From positions 1 to 44,338 of the forward strand of contig JAPPGM010000111.1 of the NCBI GenBank assembly GCA_028874995.1: DNA of 44,338 nucleotides, given 5' to 3'. Below the pieces are notes generated by a model. It made no database searches and was not told the origin of the DNA. It was given only the letters and a program-made list of their open reading frames with translations. This stretch comes from Gemmatimonadota bacterium (lineage in GTDB: Bacteria > Gemmatimonadota > Gemmatimonadetes > Longimicrobiales > Gaopeijiaceae). Shown piece after piece: positions 16,732-25,517 of the stretch; position 1 is the stretch's first letter, and each line of letters begins with the position of its first letter. Made by a program: the position numbers and the translations under genes.

Positions 16732-19700
16732 CTAGAAGACGATTTGCATGGACATCGTGTAATACGCCGGCGGCGGAACGTGCTCCGTCATGCTGCGGAC
16801 CCGGGTGTTGTAGCCGACGTTGCCGCCGACCTCCGGGTCAAGCGTCCGCATCAGCGGATCCACCCAGCGGAAGAAGTTCCGGCCCGAAAGCGTGAGGTTG
16901 GCCCGAGAAGCCCCGATCATGTTGGCCCACCGGTCGGGCAGCGGCGTCTGCAGGCTGACTTCGCGGATCTTGAAGAAGTCGGCCGGCTGAATGGCGAAGT
17001 CGGACTGGTACCACTTGACGTCGCACCGGGCCCTCTCTTCCGCCGTGAGCGCTTCGTATCCGTCGGTCTCCTCCGTATTGTACGCCTCGAAACAACCCGC
17101 CCAGCGCACCGACCGGCGGGTGGCCGCGGCCTGGGGCCCGTTGAACATGAAGGCCCCGGCCTGGTACTCGCTCCGCGCCGTCAGCGTGACTCCGTAGGGA
17201 AGACTCAGAGTGGTCCCGAGGCTGGCGATGGTCGTCGCCTGGTTGGGGCCGTGAATGCACTTCTCTTCGCCGGGATCGTCGCCGGAGATGATGGGGTCGG
17301 CGAGTTCGTCGGGATTCGTGACGCAATTCGAGCGGATGACCGGCGCCGGATGCCCCTCGATCACCCACCCGAAGCCGCCGATGCTGAACTCGGTCACACC
17401 CCCAAGCGAGGTGACTTCGGACCCGTGCATGGCCACGCTGCTGAACACATCCAGACTCCAGGTGTCGTTTCGCACGACGCTTGCGTTGATCCCGACCTCG
17501 ATGCCCCGATTCACGAGCTCGCCGACGTTCGCCAGCTGGGAACCGATGAACCCCTGCGACGGAACCTGGCGGACGCTGAAGAGCGCATCCGATGTCACCT
17601 GATGAAAGCCGGTGAAATCGACCGCGAGGCGGTCATCGAGGAACGACCCCTCGAACCCGGTCTCGAATTCCGAGGTCGTTTCCGGCCCGATATCGGGGTT
17701 GCCCACGTTGCTGGGCAGGAAGGCCGGCTCGCCGCCCCATCCCACCGCGCTGAACGTTCTGACGGCATCGAAGGCACCGGGTGCGCGGCCCGCCCGTCCC
17801 CATGCCGCGCGCAACTTCATCGTGCCCCAGGAGTCATTCCAGAAGTCCTCGTCCGAGACGATGTACGCACCGGAGACCTGCGGATACCATTTCACCCCGA
17901 AGTCGCTGCCGAAGGCCGAGTTCCCATCCACCCGAAAGCCAACTGTGAGGAAGTACTTGTTGGCCTTATCGAAGACGTTCTGGGCGAAGAAGCCGGCGGT
18001 CACCACCCTCGTTCGGTCCTCGAATCCCAGCGTGTTGCCCGCGTTGTCGACATCGGGGTCGCCGGGTCCGGGGAAGTTCTCGCCGTACGCCGTCGTGAGT
18101 TCGCGCCGCTCGGTCACGCTCTGCCCCCCGAACGAGAGGCGTGACCCAATGTCATTCGGAAGACCGAACTCGTACGATCCGACGTAGTCAACCGTGAGGG
18201 TGTTGAACTCGAACCGCGAGGTCGAGAGAATGCCGCTCGGGGCCCGGATGAAGCCGAAGGGCCGCAGGTTGCGGTTGTCCTGCTGCGCCAGGTCGTACCC
18301 CAGGCTGAGCTGGTTGGTGAAGCTGCCGAAGGGCGTAAGGGTCGCCGTCACACCCGTGATCAGGTGGTCGATCTGGGTTGTGAGCTCCTGGTCGAGGAAG
18401 GGGTTGATGGCGTTGAAGGACTCGTCGTTGAGGTAGTTCCGGTCACGGCGGAAGGTGTTGAGCGTCATGCCGTGGGCGTTGTTCCCGGCGGCCGTATGCG
18501 AAAGCTGGTCGTTGGTGTACGAGGTGTTCCACTGGACCTGGAGGTTGTCCAGGGGGGTGAAGCTGAAGTTGCCGCGCAGGATCACCTTCCTCTCGTTGTC
18601 GTTCTGCAGCACGCCGTCGTCGTTCTCGTAGGAACCCGACACGAAGTACCGCACGTCACGGGCACCGCCGCCCACGTTGAGCGCGTACTTCTGCTGGTGC
18701 GCGCCGATGTCGCTGAAGAGCCCGGCGTCGCACGGCTGGCCCTCGACCACGATGGGGTCTTCGCAGTTCGGCTTGTGGCCGCGCAGCCACGGATTGATGA
18801 AGAGGAAGTCCGAGCGTCCGCCCGAAAGCGAAGTCGGGTTCTCGGACGGAGGCCTGAGCGACGGGTCGGGACCGAAGGTGAGGTTGCGCGCGAAGCCTTG
18901 CTCCACCTGGCCCGTCCAGGTTGCCTCGCCGACACTCCCCCGCTTGGTGAAGATCTGGATGACACCGGCCGAGGCTTCGGTACCGTAGAGCGTGGTGGCG
19001 GCGGCCCCCTTGATGACCTCGACCCGCTCGATGTCCTGCGGGTTGACGCTGTTGAGGGGGCTGGAGATGTCGTTGTTGCTGCGTCCCGAATACCCGACCG
19101 GAGGCACGTTCTTGCCGAAGCCCTCGCTGCGGACCCGCACCCCGTCGATGTAGACGAGGGGCTGGTTGGACTGCGTCATGGAGACGTTGCCGCGCAGGCG
19201 GATCATCGCGCCGCCGCCGGAACTCGCCGAGCTCTGCGTGATCGACATGCCCGGGACCCTGGCCTGCAGCAGGGCGTCGACGTTGGTGGGTGGACCGACG
19301 ACATCCCTGTCCACGTCCAGTTGGGTGATCGCGTTGCCCACCTCGCGCCTGCGCGCCGCGCCCGCCGTGCCCGTCACGACGATTTCGTCGAGGCCGAGCG
19401 CCTGGGCCGGCATGGCGAAGTCCTGTTCGGTGCTGCGGCCGGACACCACCGTGATCCGTGACTCCATGGTGGCGTAACCGATTCGCGAAACCCGCACTGT
19501 GTACTCGCCGGCGGGGACGTTCAGGATGACGAAACGGCCGTTGTCCCGCGACAGTGTTCCCAGGCTGGTCCCCACCAGAACCACCTGCACCGAGCTCACG
19601 GGCCGCTGGCTCGCCGCATCTGTGACCTGTCCGGTGACGGCCCCGTCCTGCGCCGCGGCGAAACCGGGCATCGCAAGGGCCGCGGCCACCAGAATGGCGC

Positions 19701-19758
19701 CGATGCCGGCCGCTACAACCCCGGCGGCGCGACAACTCTCGAATGGACGAACGGTCAT
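16732..19758 (-). CDS. SusC/RagA-family TonB-linked outer-membrane transporter
   Basis: A 1008-residue TonB-dependent channel that imports ligands delivered by the SusD partner. In order: a Sec signal (to FAAAQ), a carboxypeptidase-regulatory-like domain at ~40-115 (VTGQVTDAASQRPVSSVQVVL), and a TonB plug with EIVVTGTAGAARRREVGNAI, the SusC mark VDALLQARVPGM, YIDGVRV and IERVEVIKGAAATTLYG. A 22-strand barrel follows, ending with an aromatic terminal strand (YTMSMQIVF). The ATG at 19758 has AAGGAG in front. susD starts 7 nt after its stop. No linked glycoside hydrolase is seen; peptidases are the only degradative neighbours, so peptide uptake is plausible (inference). Confidence 0.95.
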   Translation of the reverse strand: MTVRPFESCRAAGVVAAGIGAILVAAALAMPGFAAAQDGAVTGQVTDAASQRPVSSVQVVLVGTSLGTLSRDNGRFVILNVPAGEYTVRVSRIGYATMESRITVVSGRSTEQDFAMPAQALGLDEIVVTGTAGAARRREVGNAITQLDVDRDVVGPPTNVDALLQARVPGMSITQSSASSGGGAMIRLRGNVSMTQSNQPLVYIDGVRVRSEGFGKNVPPVGYSGRSNNDISSPLNSVNPQDIERVEVIKGAAATTLYGTEASAGVIQIFTKRGSVGEATWTGQVEQGFARNLTFGPDPSLRPPSENPTSLSGGRSDFLFINPWLRGHKPNCEDPIVVEGQPCDAGLFSDIGAHQQKYALNVGGGARDVRYFVSGSYENDDGVLQNDNERKVILRGNFSFTPLDNLQVQWNTSYTNDQLSHTAAGNNAHGMTLNTFRRDRNYLNDESFNAINPFLDQELTTQIDHLITGVTATLTPFGSFTNQLSLGYDLAQQDNRNLRPFGFIRAPSGILSTSRFEFNTLTVDYVGSYEFGLPNDIGSRLSFGGQSVTERRELTTAYGENFPGPGDPDVDNAGNTLGFEDRTRVVTAGFFAQNVFDKANKYFLTVGFRVDGNSAFGSDFGVKWYPQVSGAYIVSDEDFWNDSWGTMKLRAAWGRAGRAPGAFDAVRTFSAVGWGGEPAFLPSNVGNPDIGPETTSEFETGFEGSFLDDRLAVDFTGFHQVTSDALFSVRQVPSQGFIGSQLANVGELVNRGIEVGINASVVRNDTWSLDVFSSVAMHGSEVTSLGGVTEFSIGGFGWVIEGHPAPVIRSNCVTNPDELADPIISGDDPGEEKCIHGPNQATTIASLGTTLSLPYGVTLTARSEYQAGAFMFNGPQAAATRRSVRWAGCFEAYNTEETDGYEALTAEERARCDVKWYQSDFAIQPADFFKIREVSLQTPLPDRWANMIGASRANLTLSGRNFFRWVDPLMRTLDPEVGGNVGYNTRVRSMTEHVPPPAYYTMSMQIVF

Positions 19759-19871
19759 AAGGCAACTCCTTCCCGAATGGTTGGCGCACAGGGGCCACGC
19801 ACCGGGGATCTCCCGGCCCGTCTCCTCACAATGTCTCCCGCGCGGGAGCGTTTCGAGGACCCATCCCCCCC

Positions 19872-20240
19872 TCATGGTAATATGTCAATTTCGACCCGAT
19901 CCTCCACCACCCCCTCGACAACGTCCTCGGCCGTGCCCGTGACCGTGAACCTGCCGGAATCCGTGTAGGTGTGGTGCACCGATCCCGAAGCCGTCTGGGC
20001 CCCCCTCGCGCGCACGGAATCCGCCACGCCGTCACCCCACGCCACGATGATCCCGACAAGCTGGCGCCCGTTCACCTCGTATCGCACCGAAAGCTCCTCC
20101 CCCACCCTCCCCTCATCCGGTCCGGCAAGCTCGATCGCGAGCGGCGTCCCGAGATCGTCGTCGCTCCAACACGCGGCAACGGTGAGACCGAAGAGCAACG
20201 CAGAGCGGGGTCCCAAGCGGATGATATGTACACTGCACAT
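19872..20240 (-). CDS. Small lipoprotein with PKD/Ig-like domain
   Basis: A 122-residue exported lipoprotein. The signal LGPRSALLFGLTVAAC ends in a good lipobox (VAAC). The mature part is one Ig/PKD-like beta-sandwich: LAIELAGPDEGRVGEELSV, IIVAWGDGVADSV and VHHTYTDSGRFTVTGTAED, where WGDG and HTYTDSG are the usual PKD landmarks. Such domains bind surface polymers or proteins. The start is uncertain: ATGs at 20240 and 20261 are both possible and surround an AT-rich palindromic segment. The upstream lipoprotein gene ends at 20346 on the same strand, so the two may be co-transcribed; susC begins 114 nt downstream. Confidence 0.65.
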   Translation of the reverse strand: MCSVHIIRLGPRSALLFGLTVAACWSDDDLGTPLAIELAGPDEGRVGEELSVRYEVNGRQLVGIIVAWGDGVADSVRARGAQTASGSVHHTYTDSGRFTVTGTAEDVVEGVVEDRVEIDILP

Positions 20241-20248
20241 GACATTAA

Positions 20249-20264
20249 GTAATGTACACATTAC
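20249..20264. promoter_or_regulatory. Inverted repeat GTAATGT-AC-ACATTAC, possible operator
   Basis: Seven-base arms with a 2-nt centre form a nearly perfect 16-bp palindrome in a short AT-rich patch (20221-20268) of otherwise GC-rich DNA, immediately before the PKD lipoprotein start. TACATT on the minus strand, inside it, is ten nt before the ATG at 20240 and could be a -10 element. Confidence 0.4.
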
Positions 20265-20345
20265 ACTCCGAATTCCTGGCCGCGGTGACACCGCCCGGAT
20301 CTCCCGGCGACCGTGTGCTGTCAGGGTTTCCGTCACGCCCCTCAC

Positions 20346-20831
20346 CTAGTCGAAGACGAATCCGAGACTGATCACCAGGACCCCGTCCTCGTTCGGCGGA
20401 TCCGGGCGATTGGTGCCGCCTCTGCGTGCCCTCCCGACCTGATCCCACACGATCGCTCCCACCACCACCCCGGCAATCCCCACCAGCGCGTAGGTCCTCC
20501 CGCGGGCCAGGGAACGCACTTCGACGTCCGCCAACCCGGGCGCGGGGATCCGCAGCCGCTGATGGTACGAGTCCACGCGAATTCCCTCGGCCACGGTCAG
20601 GAGCGGGACCTCGAGCAGCAGACCCTCGGCGCCGGCGTCGACAACCGTTCCCTCCAGGGCGCGCTCACCGCGAGGGAGGAACTCGTCGAACTCCTCGATC
20701 TGTTCCTGGGTGAGCAGGGTACGCACCCTGTCGCCGGGATCGAGTTCGACCAGACTGCCGGGCACGTAGTGATGGCAGGCCCCGGCGAGGAGCGGCAGCG
20801 ACACGGCGGCGACGGTACGGGTCCGAATCAT
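20346..20831 (-). CDS. Putative lipoprotein, unknown function
   Basis: A 161-residue protein with signal MIRTRTVAAVSLPLLAGAC ending in a strong lipobox (LAGAC). The mature part starts HHYVPGSLVELDPGDRVRTLLT, has a beta-rich middle (GTVVDAGAEGLLLEVPLLTV) and a single hydrophobic stretch near the end (YALVGIAGVVVGAIVWDQVG) before the terminal VLVISLGFVFD. The internal helix may insert in the membrane. I do not know the family. The ATG at 20831 follows TAAGTT by ten nt with no Shine-Dalgarno site. It is divergent from the patatin gene 130 nt away. Confidence 0.6.
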   Translation of the reverse strand: MIRTRTVAAVSLPLLAGACHHYVPGSLVELDPGDRVRTLLTQEQIEEFDEFLPRGERALEGTVVDAGAEGLLLEVPLLTVAEGIRVDSYHQRLRIPAPGLADVEVRSLARGRTYALVGIAGVVVGAIVWDQVGRARRGGTNRPDPPNEDGVLVISLGFVFD

Positions 20832-20946
20832 CACGCCTAGTAACTTAGTATGCCCGTGGTCCGCGGGTGAATGCCCGATGATCCCTCCGGCTGGGTCATG
20901 ACGCACGGGCGCCGCAGCCCCGGCGGAAATCCGCGGCCCAACCTGT

Positions 20947-20952
20947 TAGACT
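20947..20952 (+). promoter_or_regulatory. -10-like element of the patatin/acyl-CoA dehydrogenase operon
   Basis: TAGACT lies nine nt before the ATG at 20962; no ribosome-binding site is seen between them. The seven-base word TTAGACT also precedes the exonuclease gene at 8316-8322. Confidence 0.35.
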
Positions 20953-20961
20953 GAACCCGAC

Positions 20962-22188
20962 ATGACAGACCGAATCACCAGCTCCAAGGCAGGGCCACTC
21001 GCCTTCGTGATGGGCGGCGGCGGCGCCCGCTCCGCGTACCAGGCGGGCGTTCTGCGATACCTGTCGCGCCGCTTTCCGGATCTCGAAATCCCGATCATTA
21101 CCGGGGTCAGCGCCGGAGCCATCAATGCGGCCCACCTGGCCGCGCACCACGGCACCTTCCGTCAGGCCGCTGACGAGCTGAACCAGCTCTGGGGGGAACT
21201 GACGGTCGACAAGGTCTTCCGCACGGACCTCGGGTCGCTTCGAAAGCACCTGTTCCGCTGGAGCCGGCAGCTTCTTTCGGGCGGCAAGGGCGGGAGCCTC
21301 AAGGTGCGGGGCCTGCTGGACACCCAGCCGCTCCGCGAATACCTCACGGAAGCGATGCACGCGGTGAACGGCGAACTGACCGGCATCCACTACAAACTGG
21401 CGACGGGCAGGCTGAAGGCCGCCGCCCTGAGCACGACGAACTACTCGACGGGGCAATCCATACTGTGGGTACAGGGCCACGACGTCGAGGAGTGGGAGCG
21501 TCCCAACCGCCGGTCCCGGGTGACGACGCTATCGGTCGACCACGTCATGGCTTCGGCGGCGCTTCCCATCGTCTTTCCCGCCGTGCCGATCGGAGGGCAC
21601 TGGTACGGCGATGGGGGCATCCGGCTCACGGCACCGCTGTCGCCGGCGCTGCACCTCGGGGCCGACCGGATCCTGGCCATCAGCACCCGCCGGGCACGTT
21701 CCCGCACCGAGGCCGACTCTCCTTCCGTGAAGGGCTATCCGCCGCCGGTCCAGGTCGCGGGAGTCCTGATGAACGCCATCTTCCTCGACCTCCTCGACGA
21801 GGACGCCCTGCGACTCTCCCGTGTCAACCAGCTTGTGGCGGGGCTGGATCCCGAGAAGCGGCAGGGCATGCGGCAGGTGCGCCTCCTGACCCTCCGGCCA
21901 TCGGTGGACCTGGGCCGGTTGGCGGGCAGGTTCGAGCCCCAGCTGCCCAGGGCGATCCGCTACATGACCCGGGGACTCGGCACCAGGCATACGGAGACGC
22001 CGGACTTCCTCAGCCTGATCATGTTCCAACCGGACTATTTGGGCGAACTTATGAGTGTGGGCGAGGCCGACGCCGAGTCCCGGGAAGCGGAGCTGGCGGA
22101 ACTGCTGGAGCCCGGCGGCAGAGGCGCGGAAGCGGACGGGCAATTGCGGACCGTTGAATCAACAAGCGAATCGAGGAGGGCACGGTGA
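20962..22188 (+). CDS. Patatin-like phospholipase
   Basis: A 408-residue serine acyl-hydrolase of the patatin/RssA type, expected to release fatty acids from lipids in the cytosol or at the membrane. The oxyanion glycine loop VMGGGGARSAYQAGVL, the nucleophile elbow GVSAG (S50) and the dyad aspartate in YGDGGIR (D217) are all present, so it should be active. The C-terminal ~120 residues are an extension without clear motifs, ending in an acidic, low-complexity tail. The stop overlaps the GTG of the acyl-CoA dehydrogenase (GTGA), so both are translated together: lipid hydrolysis followed by beta-oxidation is a sensible pairing. Confidence 0.9.
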   Translation: MTDRITSSKAGPLAFVMGGGGARSAYQAGVLRYLSRRFPDLEIPIITGVSAGAINAAHLAAHHGTFRQAADELNQLWGELTVDKVFRTDLGSLRKHLFRWSRQLLSGGKGGSLKVRGLLDTQPLREYLTEAMHAVNGELTGIHYKLATGRLKAAALSTTNYSTGQSILWVQGHDVEEWERPNRRSRVTTLSVDHVMASAALPIVFPAVPIGGHWYGDGGIRLTAPLSPALHLGADRILAISTRRARSRTEADSPSVKGYPPPVQVAGVLMNAIFLDLLDEDALRLSRVNQLVAGLDPEKRQGMRQVRLLTLRPSVDLGRLAGRFEPQLPRAIRYMTRGLGTRHTETPDFLSLIMFQPDYLGELMSVGEADAESREAELAELLEPGGRGAEADGQLRTVESTSESRRAR

Positions 22189-24134
22189 ACACGAGCGCCG
22201 CAAACGACCACCGCACGATGAGCGACGCCCAGGAGTCGCGGGACGTCGCCGAGGGGGCCCGGCAGGCGCGGTGGGAAAAGCGCAGCTTCATGAAGGAGCT
22301 GTTCGGGGGACGCCTGTCGCTGGACCTCGTGCATCCCCATCCGGGCCAGGACCCGGAAGAGGCCGCCAGAGCCGCGCCCTTCCTGGAGAGCATCCGCCGC
22401 TTCGTGGAAGCGCATGTGGACGGCGACGCCTTCGACCGCGATGGGTGGGTGCCCGACTCGGTGTTGCAGGGCCTGGCCGATCTGGGCGCCTACGGGATCA
22501 AGATCCCGCGCGAGTACGGGGGTCTTGGACTGTCGCAGACATCGTACAACCGGGCCCTCGCGCTGGTCGCCAGCCGTTGCGCCTCCACGGCGGCCTTCCT
22601 CTCGGCGCACCAGTCGATCGGCGTGCCCACGCCACTGGTCCTCTTCGGCACCGAGGCGCAGAAGCGCAAGTACCTGCCGCGCGCCGCCCGGGGCGAGCTT
22701 TCGGCCTTCGCCCTGACCGAGCCGGATGTGGGTTCCGACCCGGCCAACATGTCCACCTTCGCCGAGCCGTCGGCGGACGGAACGCACTACATCCTCAACG
22801 GCGAGAAGCTGTGGACCACGAACGGGCCCCGAGCCGACCTGCTCGTGGTCATGGCCCGGACCCCCGCCCGCGAGGGAGTCAGGGGGAAGCGTCCGATCAG
22901 CGCCTTCATCGTCGAGAGGGCGTGGCCGGGGGTGGAGGTGGGCCACATCTGCCGCTTCATGGGGCTGAACGGCATCTCCAACGGCGTGCTTCACTTCCGC
23001 AACGTGAAGGTCCCCCGCGAGAACCTGCTGTGGGGTGAGGGACTGGGTCTAAAGCTGGCGCTGATCACACTCAATACGGGTCGCCTGGCGCTCCCGGCCT
23101 TCTGTGCCGCCGCGGGCAAGGGCCTGCTGCGTGCATGCCGCAAGTGGGCGAATGAACGCGTCCAGTGGGGCGCGCCCATCGGCAAGCACGACGCCGTCGC
23201 CCAGATGCTGGGACGCATGGCCGCCGAGACCTACGCGATGGAAGCGGCCGTGGACCTGGCCGCGGCGATGTCGGGCCTGGGAACACTGGACATCCGCCTC
23301 GAGGCGGCCACCGCCAAGCTGTGGCACAGCGAAAAGGCCTGGGATCTGGTCAACGACGCGGTGCAGATCCGCGGAGGGCGAGGCTACGAGACCGCCGACT
23401 CGTTGAGGCAGCGTGGCGAGGAACCGTTGCCCGTCGAGCGTGCGCTCCGCGACGCGCGTATCAACCTGATCTTCGAGGGGTCGAGCGAAATCATGCGACT
23501 CTTCATCGCACGGGAGGCGGTCGACGAGCACCTGACCGTGGCAGGCGCGGCGATCGACCCGCGTTTGCCGCTGTCCACCCGTGCGGCGGCCTTTCTCAGG
23601 GCGGGGCTGCACTACGCCGTCTGGTACCCGGGAAGGTGGCTGGGATGGGGGCGGTGGCCGCGCTACGGCGCCTTCGGCCCCCTGGCCACCCATGTCCGCT
23701 TCGCGAACCGCGCCTCACGGAAGCTCGCCCGCACCCTCTTCCACGCCATGATGCGCTTCGGGCCCCGTCTGGAGCAGCGGCAGGCGGTTCTGGGCAGGCT
23801 GGTGGACATCGGCGGCGACCTCTTCGTCATGACCGCCTCCTGCGTGCGCGCCATGATGCTCGTCCGCGAGGAGCCCGGAAACCGCACCCCGCACGAGCTC
23901 GCCCACGCCGCCTGCAAGCTCGCCCGCCGACGAATCCGGGCGAACTTCCGCGCCGTCTTCCGCAACGACGACACCGACATGTACAAGGTGGCGCGAGGGG
24001 CGATGGGCGACCGCTACGACTGGCTGGAGAAGGGGGTCATCCACGAGCCCGCGGCAACCCGCGCCGCGGCTCCGACCCAGCCACTCCGCCCCGAGCCGGA
24101 GCATCGCCGGGTCACGGAGCCCGTACCCGGTTGA
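22185..24134 (+). CDS. Acyl-CoA dehydrogenase, very-long-chain (ACADVL/ACAD9-like)
   Basis: A 649-residue FAD enzyme for the first step of fatty-acid beta-oxidation. The family landmarks are IKIPREYGGLGLSQTSYNRAL, FALTEPDVGSDPANMSTFA, YILNGEKLWTTNG, and GRLALPAFCAAAGKGLLRAC. The catalytic glutamate is in NLIFEGSSEIMRLFIAREAV. The length and the ~180-residue C-terminal extension match the VLCAD-like class, which is longer than ~380-residue short/medium-chain enzymes. The GTG start at 22185 has GAGGAGGG five nt upstream and overlaps the patatin stop by four bases. Acyl-chain preference is inferred from architecture only. Confidence 0.92.
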   Translation: MNTSAANDHRTMSDAQESRDVAEGARQARWEKRSFMKELFGGRLSLDLVHPHPGQDPEEAARAAPFLESIRRFVEAHVDGDAFDRDGWVPDSVLQGLADLGAYGIKIPREYGGLGLSQTSYNRALALVASRCASTAAFLSAHQSIGVPTPLVLFGTEAQKRKYLPRAARGELSAFALTEPDVGSDPANMSTFAEPSADGTHYILNGEKLWTTNGPRADLLVVMARTPAREGVRGKRPISAFIVERAWPGVEVGHICRFMGLNGISNGVLHFRNVKVPRENLLWGEGLGLKLALITLNTGRLALPAFCAAAGKGLLRACRKWANERVQWGAPIGKHDAVAQMLGRMAAETYAMEAAVDLAAAMSGLGTLDIRLEAATAKLWHSEKAWDLVNDAVQIRGGRGYETADSLRQRGEEPLPVERALRDARINLIFEGSSEIMRLFIAREAVDEHLTVAGAAIDPRLPLSTRAAAFLRAGLHYAVWYPGRWLGWGRWPRYGAFGPLATHVRFANRASRKLARTLFHAMMRFGPRLEQRQAVLGRLVDIGGDLFVMTASCVRAMMLVREEPGNRTPHELAHAACKLARRRIRANFRAVFRNDDTDMYKVARGAMGDRYDWLEKGVIHEPAATRAAAPTQPLRPEPEHRRVTEPVPG

Positions 24135-24153
24135 GGGTGCATTCCCGGTTTTG

Positions 24154-25035
24154 ATGGCCCGTCCTCTCCAGCTCGTCGTCCTCCTCTGGACTCTGGCGCT
24201 CCTCCTTCTGGGCAGCATCGTGCACGCGACCGGGGCGAGCCTGGCCTGCCCCGACTGGCCCACCTGCTTCGGCACGATGATGCCCGAGATGACCGGCGGG
24301 GTCTTCTGGGAGCACCTCCACCGCCTGTGGGCCGGCGCGCTGCTCATCCTTTTCCCCGTGGCGGTTTTTCTGACTCGCCGCGCGCATCCGGAACGGGTGG
24401 TGCTTTTCCGTCTCGGGCTGGCCGGAATCGCCCTGCTGCTCGTGCAATCGGTGCTGGGCGGCCTCACGGTGATCTTCCAGCTGCCCGACGCCATCTCGAC
24501 TTCCCACCTGGCGCTGGCGTTTCTCTTCCTTGCGCTGGTCACGGTGATCCTCGTGCGGACGGGACCGGACAGGAATGACTATCGGGAAGCGACGCAAGAG
24601 CGGCGGCTGGCATGGCGAGCCGGCCTCGTGGTAGCCGGGCTCGTGTTTGCGCAGTCGGTGGTGGGAGCGCTGGTGCGCCACACCGACGCCGGGATGGCCT
24701 GTCCGGACGTGCCGCTGTGTCTGGGCCGGGTGATCCCGCCGCTGCAGTTTCCCACGGTGCAGCTCCATTTCCTGCACCGGGTGCTGGGAATCGTCGTGGC
24801 GATCGTGACGCTCCGCTACGGCTGGCTCGTCGCGGCCCGCACCCGGTCGCCATTCGCGCGGAGGATGGCGACGGCGATGGCGGCGGGCGTGGTCGCGCAG
24901 GTGCTCCTGGGGTTCGCTTCCGTGGCGGGGCGACTGGCACCGCCCTACGTGTCCGCGCATACGCTCCTGGCCGCGATGCTGCTCGCACTGGGGGTGGCCA
25001 TGGCCGCCCACGCCTGGGAACCCGCGCCCCGATGA
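24154..25035 (+). CDS. ctaA: Haem A synthase, COX15/CtaA family
   Basis: A 293-residue, eight-helix membrane enzyme that oxidises the C8 methyl of haem O to make haem A for cytochrome oxidase. Both pseudo-repeats are visible: VHATGASLACPDWPTC with EHLHRLWAG in the first, and GALVRHTDAGMACPDVPLC with LHFLHRVLG in the second. The later histidines in STSHLALAF and SAHTLLAA are also there. The cysteine pairs after each repeat mark the CtaA type with a periplasmic cysteine loop. I take the ATG at 24154; the TTG just before is an alternative. The stop overlaps the DUF420 start by ATGA. This indicates an aa3-type oxidase elsewhere in the genome. Confidence 0.93.
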   Translation: MARPLQLVVLLWTLALLLLGSIVHATGASLACPDWPTCFGTMMPEMTGGVFWEHLHRLWAGALLILFPVAVFLTRRAHPERVVLFRLGLAGIALLLVQSVLGGLTVIFQLPDAISTSHLALAFLFLALVTVILVRTGPDRNDYREATQERRLAWRAGLVVAGLVFAQSVVGALVRHTDAGMACPDVPLCLGRVIPPLQFPTVQLHFLHRVLGIVVAIVTLRYGWLVAARTRSPFARRMATAMAAGVVAQVLLGFASVAGRLAPPYVSAHTLLAAMLLALGVAMAAHAWEPAPR

Positions 25036-25463
25036 CCGCCGAGGCGATCGGAGAAGCGCTGGCAGCGGTCAACGCGGGATTGAACCTCACCAGCACCGTG
25101 CTGCTGCTGGCAGGGGTCCGACACATCCGCCGCAGGCAGATCAGGAAACACCGTCGCTGCATGATCGGCGCAGTGACGGCCTCCGCCCTTTTCCTGGCCC
25201 TGTACCTGTTGCGGTTCTCCCTCACCGGCACGCACGCCTTCGAGGGACCCGAGCTGGTGCGGCGCATCTACCTGGCGATTCTCTTCAGCCACATGGTGCT
25301 GGCCGCGGCGGTCGTGCCGCTCGTCCTCCGCCTCCTGTACCTCTTGCGACGCCGCAAGTTCAAGGCGCACGGGCGCCTGGCGCGATGGACCCTCCCGGTC
25401 TGGCTCTACGTCTCCGTCACGGGGCTTTTTGTCTACTTCATGCTCTACCACGCATACGGATAG
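25032..25463 (+). CDS. DUF420 family membrane protein (CtaM/YozB-like)
   Basis: A 143-residue protein with four helices. The order of landmarks fits DUF420: ALAAVNAGLNLTSTVLLLAG, RRRQIRKHRRCMIGAVTASALFLALYLLRF, ILFSHMVLAAAVVPLVL and KFKAHGRLARWTLPVWLYVSVTG ending FVYFMLYHAYG. In Bacillus and related bacteria these proteins help mature cytochrome aa3 oxidase. The ATG overlaps the haem A synthase stop, which fits that role. The second conserved histidine (SHMVLA) and the H..RW motif are intact. Confidence 0.87.
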   Translation: MTAEAIGEALAAVNAGLNLTSTVLLLAGVRHIRRRQIRKHRRCMIGAVTASALFLALYLLRFSLTGTHAFEGPELVRRIYLAILFSHMVLAAAVVPLVLRLLYLLRRRKFKAHGRLARWTLPVWLYVSVTGLFVYFMLYHAYG

Positions 25464-25481
25464 TAGTCCGTGGCAGCCATC

Positions 25482-25498
25482 CGCAGGCGCTGCCTGCG
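25482..25498. other. Small GC hairpin between convergent genes
   Basis: CGCAGGC and GCCTGCG face each other across GCT in the 54-nt gap between the DUF420 stop and the V4R-like stop. There is no T-run on either side, so it is at best a weak bidirectional terminator. Confidence 0.3.
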
Positions 25499-25517
25499 CG
25501 GTCGCGAGATCGCGCGG

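Noticed and set aside
15276-16895. A 539-codon open frame on the plus strand opposite susD
   Set aside because: Arginine/valine-rich shadow; the minus strand encodes an intact SusD.
25482-25498. Strong intrinsic terminator between DUF420 and the V4R-like gene
   Set aside because: Only a 7-bp stem with no T-run; kept as a weak hairpin only.
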